Assembly: GCA_018896025.1 (NCBI GenBank)
Contig: JAHIND010000009.1
Span: 1 to 64,000 of the forward strand
Reading direction: 5' to 3'
DNA from: Pseudomonadota bacterium
GTDB taxonomy: Bacteria > Desulfobacterota > Desulfarculia > Desulfarculales > Desulfarculaceae
Length of the DNA: 64,000 nucleotides
Positions 36,631-45,831 of the stretch are shown here, piece by piece (the first letter of the stretch is position 1; each line of letters begins with the position of its first letter). The notes under the pieces are model-generated. The model worked only from the letters and a program-made list of their open reading frames with translations. It was not told the DNA's origin and made no database searches. The position numbers and the translations under genes were made by a program.

Positions 36631-37497
36631 CTAGAACCGGCCGCGCAGGCCCATGCGGTTGGCGGGTCCGCCGGCCCGGGTCAGGGCCGCGTCCAACACT
36701 TCCAGATCCTGCTCCTTCTTGATGAGCGCCCCGGCGAAAGGCAGCTCCTTGGCCACCTGGTTCGGGTCCATGCCGCCGGCCACCAGGGCCTGAATCCAGT
36801 CCAGCAGCTCGCTGGTGGAAGGCTTCTTGCGGAAGCCCTCGATCTGGCGCAGCCAGTAGAAGCGCTTGAGCACTTCTTTGAGCAGCTTCTCGGCCAGGCT
36901 GGGGAAGTGCACCCCCACGATGCGGCGCATCAGCTCCTCCTCGGGGAACTCGATGTAGTGGAAAACGCAGCGCCGCAAAAAGGCGTCGGGCAACTCCTTC
37001 TCCGAGTTGGAGGTGATGACCACAATGGGCCGGGTGGCCGCGCTTATGGTCTCGTCCGTTTCGGGGATGTGGAAGCTCATCTCGTCGAGCTCGTTGAGCA
37101 GGTCGTTGGGGAACTCGATGTCCGCCTTGTCCACCTCGTCAATCAAGAGCACCACGTCGTGGGCCTGGGCAAAGGCCCGGCCCAGCTGGCCCAGGTGGAT
37201 GTAGCGCTTGATGTCGCTGACCTCGCCAGTGCCGAAGCGCGAGTCGTTGAGCCGCTGCACCGTGTCGTAGACGTACATGCCGTCCTTGGCCTTGGTGGTG
37301 GACTTCACGTTCCACACGATGAGCTTCTTGCCCAGACCCCGGGCGATGTTGTGGGCCAACAGGGTCTTGCCGGTGCCCGGCTCGCCCTTGACCAAAAGGG
37401 GCCGTCCCAGGGCGATGGACACGTTGACCACGTCCTTGAGTTCCGGGGAGACTATGTATTTGTCGGTGCCGGTGAAGCGATCGAAGTCGGCGGACAT
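36631..37497 (-). CDS. MoxR-family AAA+ ATPase
   Basis: AAA+ ATPase of 288 residues. Walker A GEPGTGKTLLAHNIA, Walker B VVLLIDEVDKAD, sensor-1 PIVVITSNSEKELPDAFLRRC with arginine fingers, and a helical lid. It is the first gene of the moxR-tag-VWA operon and probably works with the VWA protein. Its promoter overlaps a TACAATGTA palindrome shared with the divergent symporter promoter. Confidence 0.92.
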   Translation of the reverse strand: MSADFDRFTGTDKYIVSPELKDVVNVSIALGRPLLVKGEPGTGKTLLAHNIARGLGKKLIVWNVKSTTKAKDGMYVYDTVQRLNDSRFGTGEVSDIKRYIHLGQLGRAFAQAHDVVLLIDEVDKADIEFPNDLLNELDEMSFHIPETDETISAATRPIVVITSNSEKELPDAFLRRCVFHYIEFPEEELMRRIVGVHFPSLAEKLLKEVLKRFYWLRQIEGFRKKPSTSELLDWIQALVAGGMDPNQVAKELPFAGALIKKEQDLEVLDAALTRAGGPANRMGLRGRF

Positions 37498-37579
37498 CTG
37501 GACTCCTTGTCCTTGGCGCAGGCGGTTTGTGGCGGGGCCGCCCCCTCCGCCCCGTGGCGGGGAAGCTGCCGCAAGTAGC

Positions 37580-37610
37580 TACAATGTAACACGTTTGGAG
37601 CCATAATCAA
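37580..37610 (-). promoter_or_regulatory. moxR operon promoter with overlapping palindrome
   Basis: Minus strand: TTGATT (37610-37605), 16-bp spacer, TACATT (37588-37583). The perfect palindrome TACAATGTA (37580-37588) covers the -10, inside a longer AGCTACAATGTA (37577-37588) that recurs inverted at 37692-37703. A repressor at this site would block the promoter. Confidence 0.55.
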
Positions 37611-37656
37611 GGGGAGGCTGGTCCAGGCTCCTAGCGGGCGGACGCCGCCTTGTTCC

Positions 37657-37703
37657 TTGACTTTGCGCCGCCCGCCTTCGTATAGTGTGACTACATTGTA
37701 GCT
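37657..37703 (+). promoter_or_regulatory. Symporter promoter with downstream palindrome
   Basis: TTGACT (37657-37662), 18-bp spacer, TATAGT (37681-37686). Five bases later comes TACATTGTAGCT (37692-37703), the inverted copy of the site at the moxR promoter. The centres of the two palindromes are 112 bp apart. Confidence 0.6.
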
Positions 37704-37806
37704 GGTAGCGGGTCATTTCACCACATACCGAGCCTACGAACCCAGGCCTCGCCCGCAACCGTCACTCCGGGGGGCTCCCCACCCCCCGCCGAGCTGGAGG
37801 AATCCT

Positions 37807-37971
37807 TTGCTAGGCATCGCGAGTCCCGAGCTGGCCCTGGCTTATGTTTTGTGCATAGCCGCCTCGGTGCTGTGCATAATCTACGGCATCGTCAAATGGA
37901 ACGACAGCGGACCGCTGACCGAAGAACTCAGGGACCTGGACCAATGGGCCCCCGAGGGCGAGGGCAAGTAA
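37807..37971 (+). CDS. Symporter small accessory protein
   Basis: A 54-residue peptide starting at a TTG with GGAGG upstream (MLGIASPELALAYVLCIAAS). It has one membrane span (about 9-28, ending VLCIIYGIVKW) and an acidic cytoplasmic tail (TEELRDLDQWAPEGEGK). This is the pattern of the small accessory proteins encoded directly before sodium:solute symporters in anaerobic bacteria; here the symporter gene begins 57 bp downstream. It probably stabilises or regulates the transporter. Confidence 0.82.
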   Translation: MLGIASPELALAYVLCIAASVLCIIYGIVKWNDSGPLTEELRDLDQWAPEGEGK

Positions 37972-38028
37972 CACCGACCGCGCCGCCGGTCCCGGACGGC
38001 GCATTACCATAGCTGACGAGGAGGCAGA

Positions 38029-39627
38029 ATGACCGTCAAGATCATTTTGGCGTTGGTGTATCTGGCCGTGGTCTTCTACCTGGGTTACAAGGGTTGGCGC
38101 GAAACCCGCCAAGCCAGCGACTACATGCTGGCCGGACGCCAGATGAACCCCTATGTCATGGCCATGAGCTACGGGGCCACCTTCATCTCCACCTCGGCCA
38201 TCATCGGTTTTGGCGGAGCGGCGGCCCTGTTCGGCTTTCCCTTGCTGTGGCTCACCTTCCTCAACATATTCGTGGGCATCTTCATCGCCATGGTGTTTTT
38301 CGGCAAACGCACCCGGCGCATGGGAGTGGCCCTGGATTCGCACACCTTCCCCGAGCTTCTGGGCCAGCGCTACCAGTCGCGCTTCATCCAGGGCTTCACC
38401 GGGGCGGTGGTGTTTTTGTTCATCCCGGTCTACGCCGCGGCGGTGCTCATCGGCATCAGCCGCATGCTGGAGGTCAGCCTGGGCATCAACTACTACGTGG
38501 TGCTCCTGGGCTTCGTGGCCATCCTGGCTATTTACGTAATTACCGGCGGGCTCAAGGCGGTGATGTACACCGACGCCTTCCAGGGCAGCCTGATGCTGGT
38601 GATGATGGTGATCCTGATCATCTTTACCTACTCCACCCTGGGCGGGGTCACCGAGGCCCACCAGGCGCTCACCGACCTGGCTCCCCAGATGCCCGCCAAC
38701 CTCAAGGCCGGGGGCATGTTGGGATGGACCCAGGGGGCCAAGCCCTTCACGCCCCTGTGGCTGGTGATCTACACCACCATCATCTACGGCGTAGGCATCG
38801 GAGTCTTGGCCCAGCCCCAGTTGGCGGTGCGCTACATGACCGTGGCCAGCGACCGTCAGCTAAACCGGGCGGTGCTCTTCGGCGGCATCTTCATCGTGCT
38901 GATGACCGGGGTGGCCTTCGTGGTGGGCGCGCTGAGCAACGTGGTCTTCTTCCGCGAGTTGGGCAAGATATCGGTGGCCGTGGCCGGGGGCAACATCGAC
39001 AAGATAATTCCCCTGTACGTCACCAAGGTCATGCCCGACTGGTTCGAGATTCTCTTTTTGCTGGCCATGCTGGCCGCGGCCATGAGCACCCTCTCCAGCC
39101 AGTTCCACGTGGGCGGCACCAGCCTGGGCCGCGACTTCTATGAAAAAGGCCTGGCCTCCGGCGGGCGCGGCGAGCTGCGCATGAGCCGCCTGGGGGTGGG
39201 CATCACCATCCTGGTCACCCTGGTGTGGGGACTTTTATTGCCGCCCTCCATCATCGCCCTGGCCACCGCCTTTTTCTTCGGCCTGTGCGCGGCCAGCTTC
39301 CTGCCCGCCTACTTCCTGGGCCTGTACTGGAAAGGCATGACCAGGCTGGGGGCCGTGGTCTCCATCGTGGGAGGCTTCGCCACCAGCTTCTTCTTCCTGT
39401 TGTTCGTGCACACCAAGGAGTCGGCGGCCATCGGCCTGTGCAAGGCCACCTTCGGGGTGGACAGCCTGGCCCAGAGCGCGGCCCAGGGATCGGGTTGGTG
39501 GTTGCTGCAATTCACCGACCCCAACATCATCGCCCTGCCGGTTTCGCTGATCCTGGCGGTGGTGGTCAGTCTGGCGTCCCCCAAGATGGATCAGAAGCAC
39601 TTGCAGCTTTGCTGGCGAAACTTATAG
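38029..39627 (+). CDS. Sodium:solute symporter (SSS family)
   Basis: Inner membrane transporter of 532 residues with about 13 spans. It opens with ILALVYLAVVFYLGYKGWRE and carries the SSS signatures GATFISTSAIIGFGGAAALFG and ITGGLKAVMYTDAFQG. It couples Na+ entry to uptake of an organic solute; the type resembles acetate, proline or pantothenate carriers, but the substrate is not evident. GAGGAGG precedes the ATG. It forms an operon with the small accessory peptide. Confidence 0.92.
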   Translation: MTVKIILALVYLAVVFYLGYKGWRETRQASDYMLAGRQMNPYVMAMSYGATFISTSAIIGFGGAAALFGFPLLWLTFLNIFVGIFIAMVFFGKRTRRMGVALDSHTFPELLGQRYQSRFIQGFTGAVVFLFIPVYAAAVLIGISRMLEVSLGINYYVVLLGFVAILAIYVITGGLKAVMYTDAFQGSLMLVMMVILIIFTYSTLGGVTEAHQALTDLAPQMPANLKAGGMLGWTQGAKPFTPLWLVIYTTIIYGVGIGVLAQPQLAVRYMTVASDRQLNRAVLFGGIFIVLMTGVAFVVGALSNVVFFRELGKISVAVAGGNIDKIIPLYVTKVMPDWFEILFLLAMLAAAMSTLSSQFHVGGTSLGRDFYEKGLASGGRGELRMSRLGVGITILVTLVWGLLLPPSIIALATAFFFGLCAASFLPAYFLGLYWKGMTRLGAVVSIVGGFATSFFFLLFVHTKESAAIGLCKATFGVDSLAQSAAQGSGWWLLQFTDPNIIALPVSLILAVVVSLASPKMDQKHLQLCWRNL

Positions 39628-39702
39628 AATGCCCCAGATATCCCGCCGGGCATCGGCTGGGCCGGTGTCCGGCTTTTTCTTCCACCCCGGGGGTGAATAT
39701 CC

Positions 39703-40590
39703 ATGAGTGATCAGACCAACCTACCCGGCGGCAAGCTGGACATCGGACAGACCTCCTCACCCCAGAGCAACCCCTCCGGCTCCTCGCGCTGGCCTTGGCT
39801 TTTGGCCCTGGTGGTGATCCTGGCCGCCGTGGCGGCCCTGTGGGTCTATTGGGGCGACATCTCCCCCCAGGACGGCAAGCAGGCCAAGCCCGCACCCGCA
39901 GCCGGGCAAAAGGCCGGGCAAGACCAGGCCACCGGGGTTCCCAGCCCCAGCAGGCACGGCAACACCATCAAGGTGGACGGCAGCCAGCAGAGCGAGCAGG
40001 ACCAGCGCAAAAAACCCTTTGGCCTGGACAAGTCGGTGGACGCGGTGGCGCGTAGCGACGAGAGCATCCAGGTGGGCGGCAAAAAGGTTCCCGTGGAGGA
40101 GCTGGAGCGCAAGCTGGTGGTGGAGCAACGGGGCGAGGTGCGCGAAAAGTCCCTGCAAGGCGGCAAGGTTAGCGCCTGGGGGATTCACATGGTCCGCACC
40201 GGCGACAACCTGTGGCAAATTCACTACCAACTGCTGCGCGAATACCTGGCTGGCCGTGGGGTCAACTTGCCGCTACGGGCCGACCAGCCCGAGCTTCGGG
40301 GCTATTCCACCGGCGTGGGCAAAATACTCAAGTTCGCCGAGCACATGGTGGGCGTGTACAACCTGCGTACCGGCCAGATGACCAAGGACTTGAACCTGCT
40401 GGAGCCGGGCCAAAAGGTGGTGATCTTCAACCTGAGCGAAATCTTCGCCCAGTTGGACAAGGTGGACCCCAAGGAGATCAACGGGGTGCTGTACGACGGA
40501 CGGGTGCTGTTCTTCCCCAAGCCGGACCAGGTGACGGTGACCACCAAGGAAATGGAGTCGCCCGCCAAAGCCCAGCCGGAGAAAAAATAG
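39703..40590 (+). CDS. Membrane-anchored LysM-like protein
   Basis: A 295-residue protein. A short cytoplasmic tail, one span (about 30-49, WPWLLALVVILAAVAALWVY), a Pro/Gln/Lys-rich linker, and an outer domain that includes HMVRTGDNLWQIHYQLLREY, similar to a LysM start, interrupted by a longer insert before LNLLEPGQKVVIFNL. It may bind peptidoglycan or organise an envelope complex. The deacetylase-like gene begins two bases after its stop and may be co-transcribed. Family uncertain. Confidence 0.7.
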   Translation: MSDQTNLPGGKLDIGQTSSPQSNPSGSSRWPWLLALVVILAAVAALWVYWGDISPQDGKQAKPAPAAGQKAGQDQATGVPSPSRHGNTIKVDGSQQSEQDQRKKPFGLDKSVDAVARSDESIQVGGKKVPVEELERKLVVEQRGEVREKSLQGGKVSAWGIHMVRTGDNLWQIHYQLLREYLAGRGVNLPLRADQPELRGYSTGVGKILKFAEHMVGVYNLRTGQMTKDLNLLEPGQKVVIFNLSEIFAQLDKVDPKEINGVLYDGRVLFFPKPDQVTVTTKEMESPAKAQPEKK

Positions 40591-40592
40591 CC

Positions 40593-41627
40593 ATGGCCGT
40601 GGGGGTGGTCAGCGATCCGATCTTCCGGGAGCACGACACCGGCCCCTACCACTGCGAGGTGGGCGACCGCCTGGAGGCCATTGACGAGGCCATCTCCCAC
40701 TGGGAGGGGCGCGGCGTCCTGGAGACGCTTCCCCTGCGCCCGGCCCGGGAAGAAGAGCTGGCCACGGTGCACCACACCAGCCACCTGCGCCGGGTGGCGG
40801 GCACCGCCGGGCGCAGCACCAGCCTGGACCCGGACACGGTGTGTTCGCCCCGCTCCTGCGAGGTGGCCCTGTTGGCTGCCGGCAGCCTCATCGACCTTTG
40901 CGACGCCGCCCTGTCCGGCGAGGTGGACCACGGCTTCGCCCTGGTGCGCCCGCCTGGCCACCACGCCACCTCCACCCGGGCCATGGGCTTTTGCCTGTTC
41001 AACAACGTGGCCGCCGCCGCCGCCCATCTTTTGCTCAAGCGCGGCCTGGAGCGCATCCTGGTGGTGGACTGGGACGTGCACCACGGCAACGGCACCGAGG
41101 ACATCTTCTACCCCGAGTCGCGGGTGCTCTACTTCTCCACCCACCAGTCGCCCCTGTACCCCGGCACCGGCCAGGTCAGCGCGGTGGGCCAGGGTTCGGC
41201 CAAGGGCCGCACCATCAACCTGCCCATGCCGCCGGGCCGAGGCGACCTGGAGCACTTGCAGGCCTTTGAGCGCCTCCTGTTGCCCGTGGCCCGCCAGTTC
41301 AGGCCCCAGTTCATCCTGGTGTCCGCCGGTTTCGACTCCCACCGGGAAGACCCCCTGGGGGGCATGATGATCAGCGCGGCTGGCTTCGCGGCCATGACCC
41401 AGCGCCTCACCGAGATCAGCCAGGAGTTCTGCCCCGGCCGCATCGTGGCCTCCCTGGAGGGCGGCTACAACCAGGCCGCCCTGGGCCGCTCGGTGGTGGC
41501 GGTGTTGGCCGCTCTGGCCGGGCAGCGCCGAGAGGACGAACTTATCGCCAAGGCGGCCGAGACCGACCCCAACACCTGGGTGGACCGAGCCATGGAGGCG
41601 GCCAAGCATTATTGGAAGCTGCCCTAG
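40593..41627 (+). CDS. Histone deacetylase-family amidohydrolase
   Basis: Zinc amidohydrolase of 344 residues in the class II HDAC/acetylpolyamine amidohydrolase family. Active-site features are complete: RPPGHHAT (His pair), DWDVHHGNGT (zinc Asp and His), SAGFDSHREDPLGG (zinc Asp) and LEGGYN. Bacterial members remove acyl groups from small molecules such as polyamines or acetoin-related substrates, or from proteins. I chose ATG 40593, two bases past the previous stop, because the longer upstream frame overlaps that gene. Confidence 0.93.
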   Translation: MAVGVVSDPIFREHDTGPYHCEVGDRLEAIDEAISHWEGRGVLETLPLRPAREEELATVHHTSHLRRVAGTAGRSTSLDPDTVCSPRSCEVALLAAGSLIDLCDAALSGEVDHGFALVRPPGHHATSTRAMGFCLFNNVAAAAAHLLLKRGLERILVVDWDVHHGNGTEDIFYPESRVLYFSTHQSPLYPGTGQVSAVGQGSAKGRTINLPMPPGRGDLEHLQAFERLLLPVARQFRPQFILVSAGFDSHREDPLGGMMISAAGFAAMTQRLTEISQEFCPGRIVASLEGGYNQAALGRSVVAVLAALAGQRREDELIAKAAETDPNTWVDRAMEAAKHYWKLP

Positions 41628-41713
41628 CCTCCGCCCGGGCGCCCGCCCTACAATCGTCCCCCAAAGACCGCGCCCGCCTTGTCCCCAAAGCCCGTGCGTG
41701 ATAAAAAACCACC

Positions 41714-41974
41714 TAGCCCGCACATTTCATGAGGGTTGGGGGCGGCACCAGGTTTGAGCTATTTTCGCCATCCTCATGAATACCGCGTCGCCTTTGTCGC
41801 GTGCCGTCCGTGCTCCGGCCCGGCCCAGTCAGCCGCCGGCAGACAAGGCATCCGGCAAGAGAGGGACGCAGGCGTAGCCTAAGCTGCTACGTCGAGGACC
41901 GAGCGCAGCCGGTAACGCGGTATGAAGGTGGCTGACGAGGCCGGACGCACAACCTTCATGAAATGTGCGGGCTA
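41714..41974. mobile_element. 261-bp MITE-like element with perfect inverted ends
   Basis: Perfect 19-bp terminal inverted repeats TAGCCCGCACATTTCATGA (41714-41732 and, inverted, 41956-41974), extending to 24 of 25 with GGTTG inside. ACC flanks both sides, a possible 3-bp target duplication, though this short match could be chance. A second inner inverted pair (around CCATCCTCATGAATACCGCG and its partner near 41925) makes the element strongly foldable. It has no ORF. It fills the space before gatC and must be part of, or lie next to, that gene's leader. Confidence 0.78.
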
Positions 41975-41995
41975 ACCAAATTTTGGAGACAGGTG

Positions 41996-42280
41996 ATGAA
42001 AATCAGTGCGTCCGAGGTGGCCCACGTGGCCGCCCTTGCCCGGCTCAGACTAAGCGACGAGATGAGCGCCAAGCTCACCGAGCAGCTCAACGATATCCTC
42101 ACGGCCATGGACAAGCTGGCCGAGCTCAATACCAGCGGGGTGCCCTCCACCAACCACGCCCTGGAGCTGAGCGGAGCCATGCGGCCCGACCATGCCAAGG
42201 AGAGCCTGGACCATGAGCGGGCCCTGGCCAACGCACCCGACAGCGACGGCCAGAGCTTCATCGTGCCCAAGGTCATATAA
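41996..42280 (+). CDS. gatC: Asp/Glu-tRNA amidotransferase subunit C
   Basis: The 94-residue GatC subunit, which ties GatA to GatB in the enzyme that converts mischarged Glu-tRNA(Gln) or Asp-tRNA(Asn) to the amide form. The N-terminus [20 protein letters not shown] and the central [20 protein letters not shown] are typical. ATG 41996 has GGAG just upstream and lies only 21 bp after the MITE-like element. gatA follows after seven bases; gatB is not in this window. Confidence 0.94.
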   Translation: MKISASEVAHVAALARLRLSDEMSAKLTEQLNDILTAMDKLAELNTSGVPSTNHALELSGAMRPDHAKESLDHERALANAPDSDGQSFIVPKVI

Positions 42281-42287
42281 GGAGACG

Positions 42288-43751
42288 ATGGTGGAACTGC
42301 ACGAGCTAAGCCTCACCCAGGCGGTGGACCTGCTGGCCAAGGGCGAGGTCTCCAGCCTGGAAATGACCCAGGCTCTCATCAAGCGCATCGAAGACACCGA
42401 GCCCCAAGTCAAGGCCTACCTCACCCTCACCGGCGAGGCGGCCCTGCTGGAAGCCAAGGCAGCGGACCAGGCCCGGGCGGCCGGTCAGGCCGGGCCCCTG
42501 TGCGGGGTGCCCGCCGGGCTCAAGGATGTGCTGTGCACCGCCGGAGTGCGCACCACCTGCGGCAGCAAGATTCTGGAAAACTTCGTGCCCCCCTTTGACG
42601 CCTTCCTGGTGAAGAAGCTCAAGGAGGCGGGCATGGTGCTTTTGGGCAAGCACAACATGGACGAGTTCGCCATGGGATCCTCCACCGAAAACTCGGGCTT
42701 CGAGCCCAGCCACAACCCCTGGGACCTGGCCGCCATTCCCGGCGGCTCCTCCGGGGGCACCGCGGCCAGCGTGGCCGCGGGCAGCAGCCTGTTCTCGGTG
42801 GGCACCGACACCGGTGGCTCCATCCGCCAGCCCGCCAGCCACTGCGGGGTGGTGGGCCTCAAGCCCACCTACGGCCGGGTCAGCCGCTTCGGCCTGGTAG
42901 CCTTCGCCTCCAGCCTGGACCAGGCCGGCCCCATCACCCGCTCCGTGGCCGACGCAGCCCTGGTGCTTTCGGTCATCGCCGGGCACGACCCGGCCGACTC
43001 CACCAGCACCTCGCGCCCGGTGCCCGACTACGCCGCCTCCCTGGGGCGCGGGGTCAAGGGACTCAAGCTGGGCGTGCCCAAGGAGTTCTTCGTTCAGGGC
43101 CTGGACCCGGAGGTGGAGGCCACGGTCAAGGCGGCCATGGCCGAGCTCATCAGCCAGGGGGCCGAGCTGGTGGAGGTGAGCCTGCCCCACACCGAGTACG
43201 CCCTGCCGGTGTACTACATCATCGCCCCGGCCGAAGCCTCCTCCAACCTGGCCCGCTACGACGGCGTGAAATACGGCCTGAGCGTGCGCGCCGAGGGCGC
43301 GGGGCTCATGGACATGTACCTGGACACCCGCAGCCGGGGCTTCGGCCCGGAGGTGATCCGCCGGGTCATGCTGGGCACCTACGCCCTGAGCGCCGGGTAT
43401 TACGATGCCTACTACGGCAAGGCCGGTCAGGTGCGCACCCTCATCCGCCGGGACTTCGAAGCGGCGTTCGAAAAAGTGGACGCCATCGTGGGGCCGGTGA
43501 CCCCCACCCCGGCCTTTGACATCGGCCAAAAGGTGGACGACCCCTTGCAGATGTACTTGAGCGACGTGTTCACCCTGTCCACCAACCTGGCCGGGCTGCC
43601 GGGCATGAGCATCCCCGCCGGGTTCTCCAAGGCCGGGCGGCCCATCGGTTTGCAGATCATCGGGCCCCACTTCGCCGAGGAGACGCTGTTCGCGGTGGGC
43701 CACGCCTATGAACAGGCCACGGACCACCACCTGCGGCGGCCCCCCTTATAG
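42288..43751 (+). CDS. gatA: Asp/Glu-tRNA amidotransferase subunit A
   Basis: The glutaminase subunit (487 residues). The amidase signature is complete: catalytic Lys in PAGLKDVLC, cis-Ser in [15 protein letters not shown] and nucleophile Ser in [13 protein letters not shown]. It releases ammonia from glutamine and channels it to GatB. ATG 42288 follows GGAG; the longer frame upstream overlaps gatC. Translation is probably coupled with gatC. Confidence 0.95.
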   Translation: MVELHELSLTQAVDLLAKGEVSSLEMTQALIKRIEDTEPQVKAYLTLTGEAALLEAKAADQARAAGQAGPLCGVPAGLKDVLCTAGVRTTCGSKILENFVPPFDAFLVKKLKEAGMVLLGKHNMDEFAMGSSTENSGFEPSHNPWDLAAIPGGSSGGTAASVAAGSSLFSVGTDTGGSIRQPASHCGVVGLKPTYGRVSRFGLVAFASSLDQAGPITRSVADAALVLSVIAGHDPADSTSTSRPVPDYAASLGRGVKGLKLGVPKEFFVQGLDPEVEATVKAAMAELISQGAELVEVSLPHTEYALPVYYIIAPAEASSNLARYDGVKYGLSVRAEGAGLMDMYLDTRSRGFGPEVIRRVMLGTYALSAGYYDAYYGKAGQVRTLIRRDFEAAFEKVDAIVGPVTPTPAFDIGQKVDDPLQMYLSDVFTLSTNLAGLPGMSIPAGFSKAGRPIGLQIIGPHFAEETLFAVGHAYEQATDHHLRRPPL

Positions 43752-43760
43752 AGGCCTAAA

Positions 43761-44456
43761 GTGGAACCCCTGGACAGCCGAGCGTTTTACGACCGGGTGG
43801 CCGGGGTCTACGACCAACGCTACGCCTATCCCCCGGCCCTGGGCTTGCGCCAAGCCCTGTGGCTGGCCCAGACGTTCGCGCCGGGCACGGTGCTGGACCT
43901 GGGGTGCGGCACCGGCCGCATCCTAGGGCCCCTGGCCCAGGCCGGTTTCTCCCCGGTGGGCCTGGACTGCTCCCGGGCCATGCTGCACCGGGCGCACCGC
44001 AAGACCGCTGCCCGCCTGGTGCTGGCCGACGCCCGCCAGGGGCTGCCCTTCAGCGGCAACTCCCTGGATCTGGTCATCAGCCTGCACGCCACTCTGATCC
44101 ACTTCACCGGCCCCCAAGAATTGGAGAACCTCCTCGCCGAGGTCCGGCGGGTGCTGGCTCCGGGTGGAGCCCTGGTGGTGGAGCTGCCCCACCCGGCCAC
44201 CTACCCGCCCGAACCGGTGCCCGGAGCCTGGCGGGAATACCAAACGGGCATGCGCTGCCGTTCCGTGGGGCCTGGGCTGGAAGAGATGAGCCTGGTTGAG
44301 GAAGGCGGCCTGTGCACCTTGATCCGGGTGCTAAGGGTGGCCGACATCAAGAGGCTGTTCAGCGGATGGCGGCGGGTTGAGATGCATCCCGGCTTCCGGG
44401 GCGGGAAGTTCCGGCCCGATCGGGGCGAGGTGATGGTGGTGGCGGCCTGGGTCTAG
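43761..44456 (+). CDS. Class I SAM-dependent methyltransferase
   Basis: A 231-residue methyltransferase. Motif I TVLDLGCGTGRILGPLA and the acidic VGLDCSRAML identify the SAM site; LDLVISLHATLIHF and the VRRVLAPGGALVVELP strand follow in the usual order. Substrate unknown. GTG start with GAGG upstream, 9 bp after gatA, so it may share that transcript. It runs convergent with the sigma-54 regulator gene, with only nine bases between the two stops. Confidence 0.88.
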   Translation: MEPLDSRAFYDRVAGVYDQRYAYPPALGLRQALWLAQTFAPGTVLDLGCGTGRILGPLAQAGFSPVGLDCSRAMLHRAHRKTAARLVLADARQGLPFSGNSLDLVISLHATLIHFTGPQELENLLAEVRRVLAPGGALVVELPHPATYPPEPVPGAWREYQTGMRCRSVGPGLEEMSLVEEGGLCTLIRVLRVADIKRLFSGWRRVEMHPGFRGGKFRPDRGEVMVVAAWV

Positions 44457-44465
44457 AAAGCCAGC

Positions 44466-45809
44466 CTAACCTATCTCGTACTTCTTGAGCTTGTAGGCTA
44501 GATTGGACTTGGTGAGCCCCAGGGCCTCGGCGGCGTGGGAGGCCACCCCCCCGGCCTCGTTCAGGGCGCGGATGATCATGCGCCGCTCCAGGTCCTCCAG
44601 GGCGTCGTTGAGGCTCAGGTCCCGGGGCAGCTCGGTGGCGGCGGCCTCCTGATCGGGCCGTATCTCCAGGGGCAAATCGCCGGGGGTGATGCTGTCTCCG
44701 GCCAAAATCACCGCCCGCTCGATGGCGTTTTCCAACTCACGCACGTTGCCCGGCCAGGAGTGGCTGTAGATCAGCTCCATGGCCTGCTTATCCACCTGAG
44801 GGGCGGGCCGCCCCACCTCGGTGGCGTACTTCTTCACGAAGTGGGCCACCAGCACCGGCAAATCCTCGCGGCGCTGGGACAGGGGCGGCACGTCGATGCG
44901 CACCACGTTGAGGCGGTAGAAAAGGTCTTCGCGGAAATCGCCGGACTCCACCGCCTGGGTCAGGTCGCGGTTGGTGGCGGCCACGATGCGCACGTCCACG
45001 CTGAGCTGCTGATTGCCGCCCACCCGCTCGAAGGTGCGCTCCTGAAGCACACGCAGAAGCTTCACCTGCAAGGAGAGGCTCATCTCGCCCACCTCGTCCA
45101 GGAACAGGGTACCGCCGTGGGCCATCTCGAAGCGGCCCTTGCGGCGAGAGGTGGCCCCGGTGAAGGCCCCCTTCTCGTGGCCGAACAACTCGCTCTCCAA
45201 GAGAGTCTCGGTGAGGGCCATGCAGTTCACCGCCACAAAGGGCTCCTCGGCCCGTGGCGAACGGGTGTGGATGGCCCGGGCGATAAGCTCCTTGCCCGTG
45301 CCGCTCTCGCCGGTGAGCAGCACCGTGGCTCTGGTGGCGGCCACCTTATCGATGAGGCCGTACACCTGGCGCATGGCCTTGCTGTCACCGATGATCTCGC
45401 CGTAGCCCTTGAGCTCTTCCTTGAGCAGGCGGTTCTGGAAGAGCAGGCGGCGCATTTTGAGCGCCTTTTGCACCGTCAGGAGCAGCTCGGTGTTCTCGAA
45501 GGGCTTGGAGATGTAGTCCGTGGCGCCTGACTTCATGGCCTCCACCGCGTTTTCCACGGTGCCGTAGGCGGTCATGACGATGATGGGCATTTCGTTGAAG
45601 CGGGCCTTGAGCCGCTGGATGAGGTCCAGGCCGCTCATCTGGGGCATGCGCATATCGGTGATGACCAGGTCCGGCTCTTCCTCGGCGGCCAGGGCCAGGG
45701 CCTGGGGTCCGTTCTGGGCGGTAAGCATCTCGTAGCCGTTGTCGGCCAAAAGGGCCTGCAACACCACCAGGTAGTTTTTCTCGTCATCGACTATGAGGAT
45801 GCGTTCCAC
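44466..45809 (-). CDS. NtrC-family sigma-54 response regulator
   Basis: A 447-residue regulator. Receiver domain (about 4-118, phosphoacceptor Asp in DLVITDMRMP), sigma-54 AAA+ domain with GESGTGKELIARAIH, the GAFTGA loop in HEKGAFTGATSRRKG and Walker B GGTLFLDEVGEM, then a Fis-type helix-turn-helix at the C-terminus (SHAAEALGLTKSNLAYKLKK). GTG start. It is encoded just downstream of its likely partner kinase. Targets are not visible here. Confidence 0.94.
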   Translation of the reverse strand: MERILIVDDEKNYLVVLQALLADNGYEMLTAQNGPQALALAAEEEPDLVITDMRMPQMSGLDLIQRLKARFNEMPIIVMTAYGTVENAVEAMKSGATDYISKPFENTELLLTVQKALKMRRLLFQNRLLKEELKGYGEIIGDSKAMRQVYGLIDKVAATRATVLLTGESGTGKELIARAIHTRSPRAEEPFVAVNCMALTETLLESELFGHEKGAFTGATSRRKGRFEMAHGGTLFLDEVGEMSLSLQVKLLRVLQERTFERVGGNQQLSVDVRIVAATNRDLTQAVESGDFREDLFYRLNVVRIDVPPLSQRREDLPVLVAHFVKKYATEVGRPAPQVDKQAMELIYSHSWPGNVRELENAIERAVILAGDSITPGDLPLEIRPDQEAAATELPRDLSLNDALEDLERRMIIRALNEAGGVASHAAEALGLTKSNLAYKLKKYEIG

Positions 45810-45831
45810 GCCATTAGCCTCTTATTGCTTC

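Noticed and set aside
40212..40592. Upstream extension of the deacetylase frame
   Set aside because: It overlaps the LysM-like gene in another frame and has no homologous look; the ATG at 40593 starts the conserved fold.
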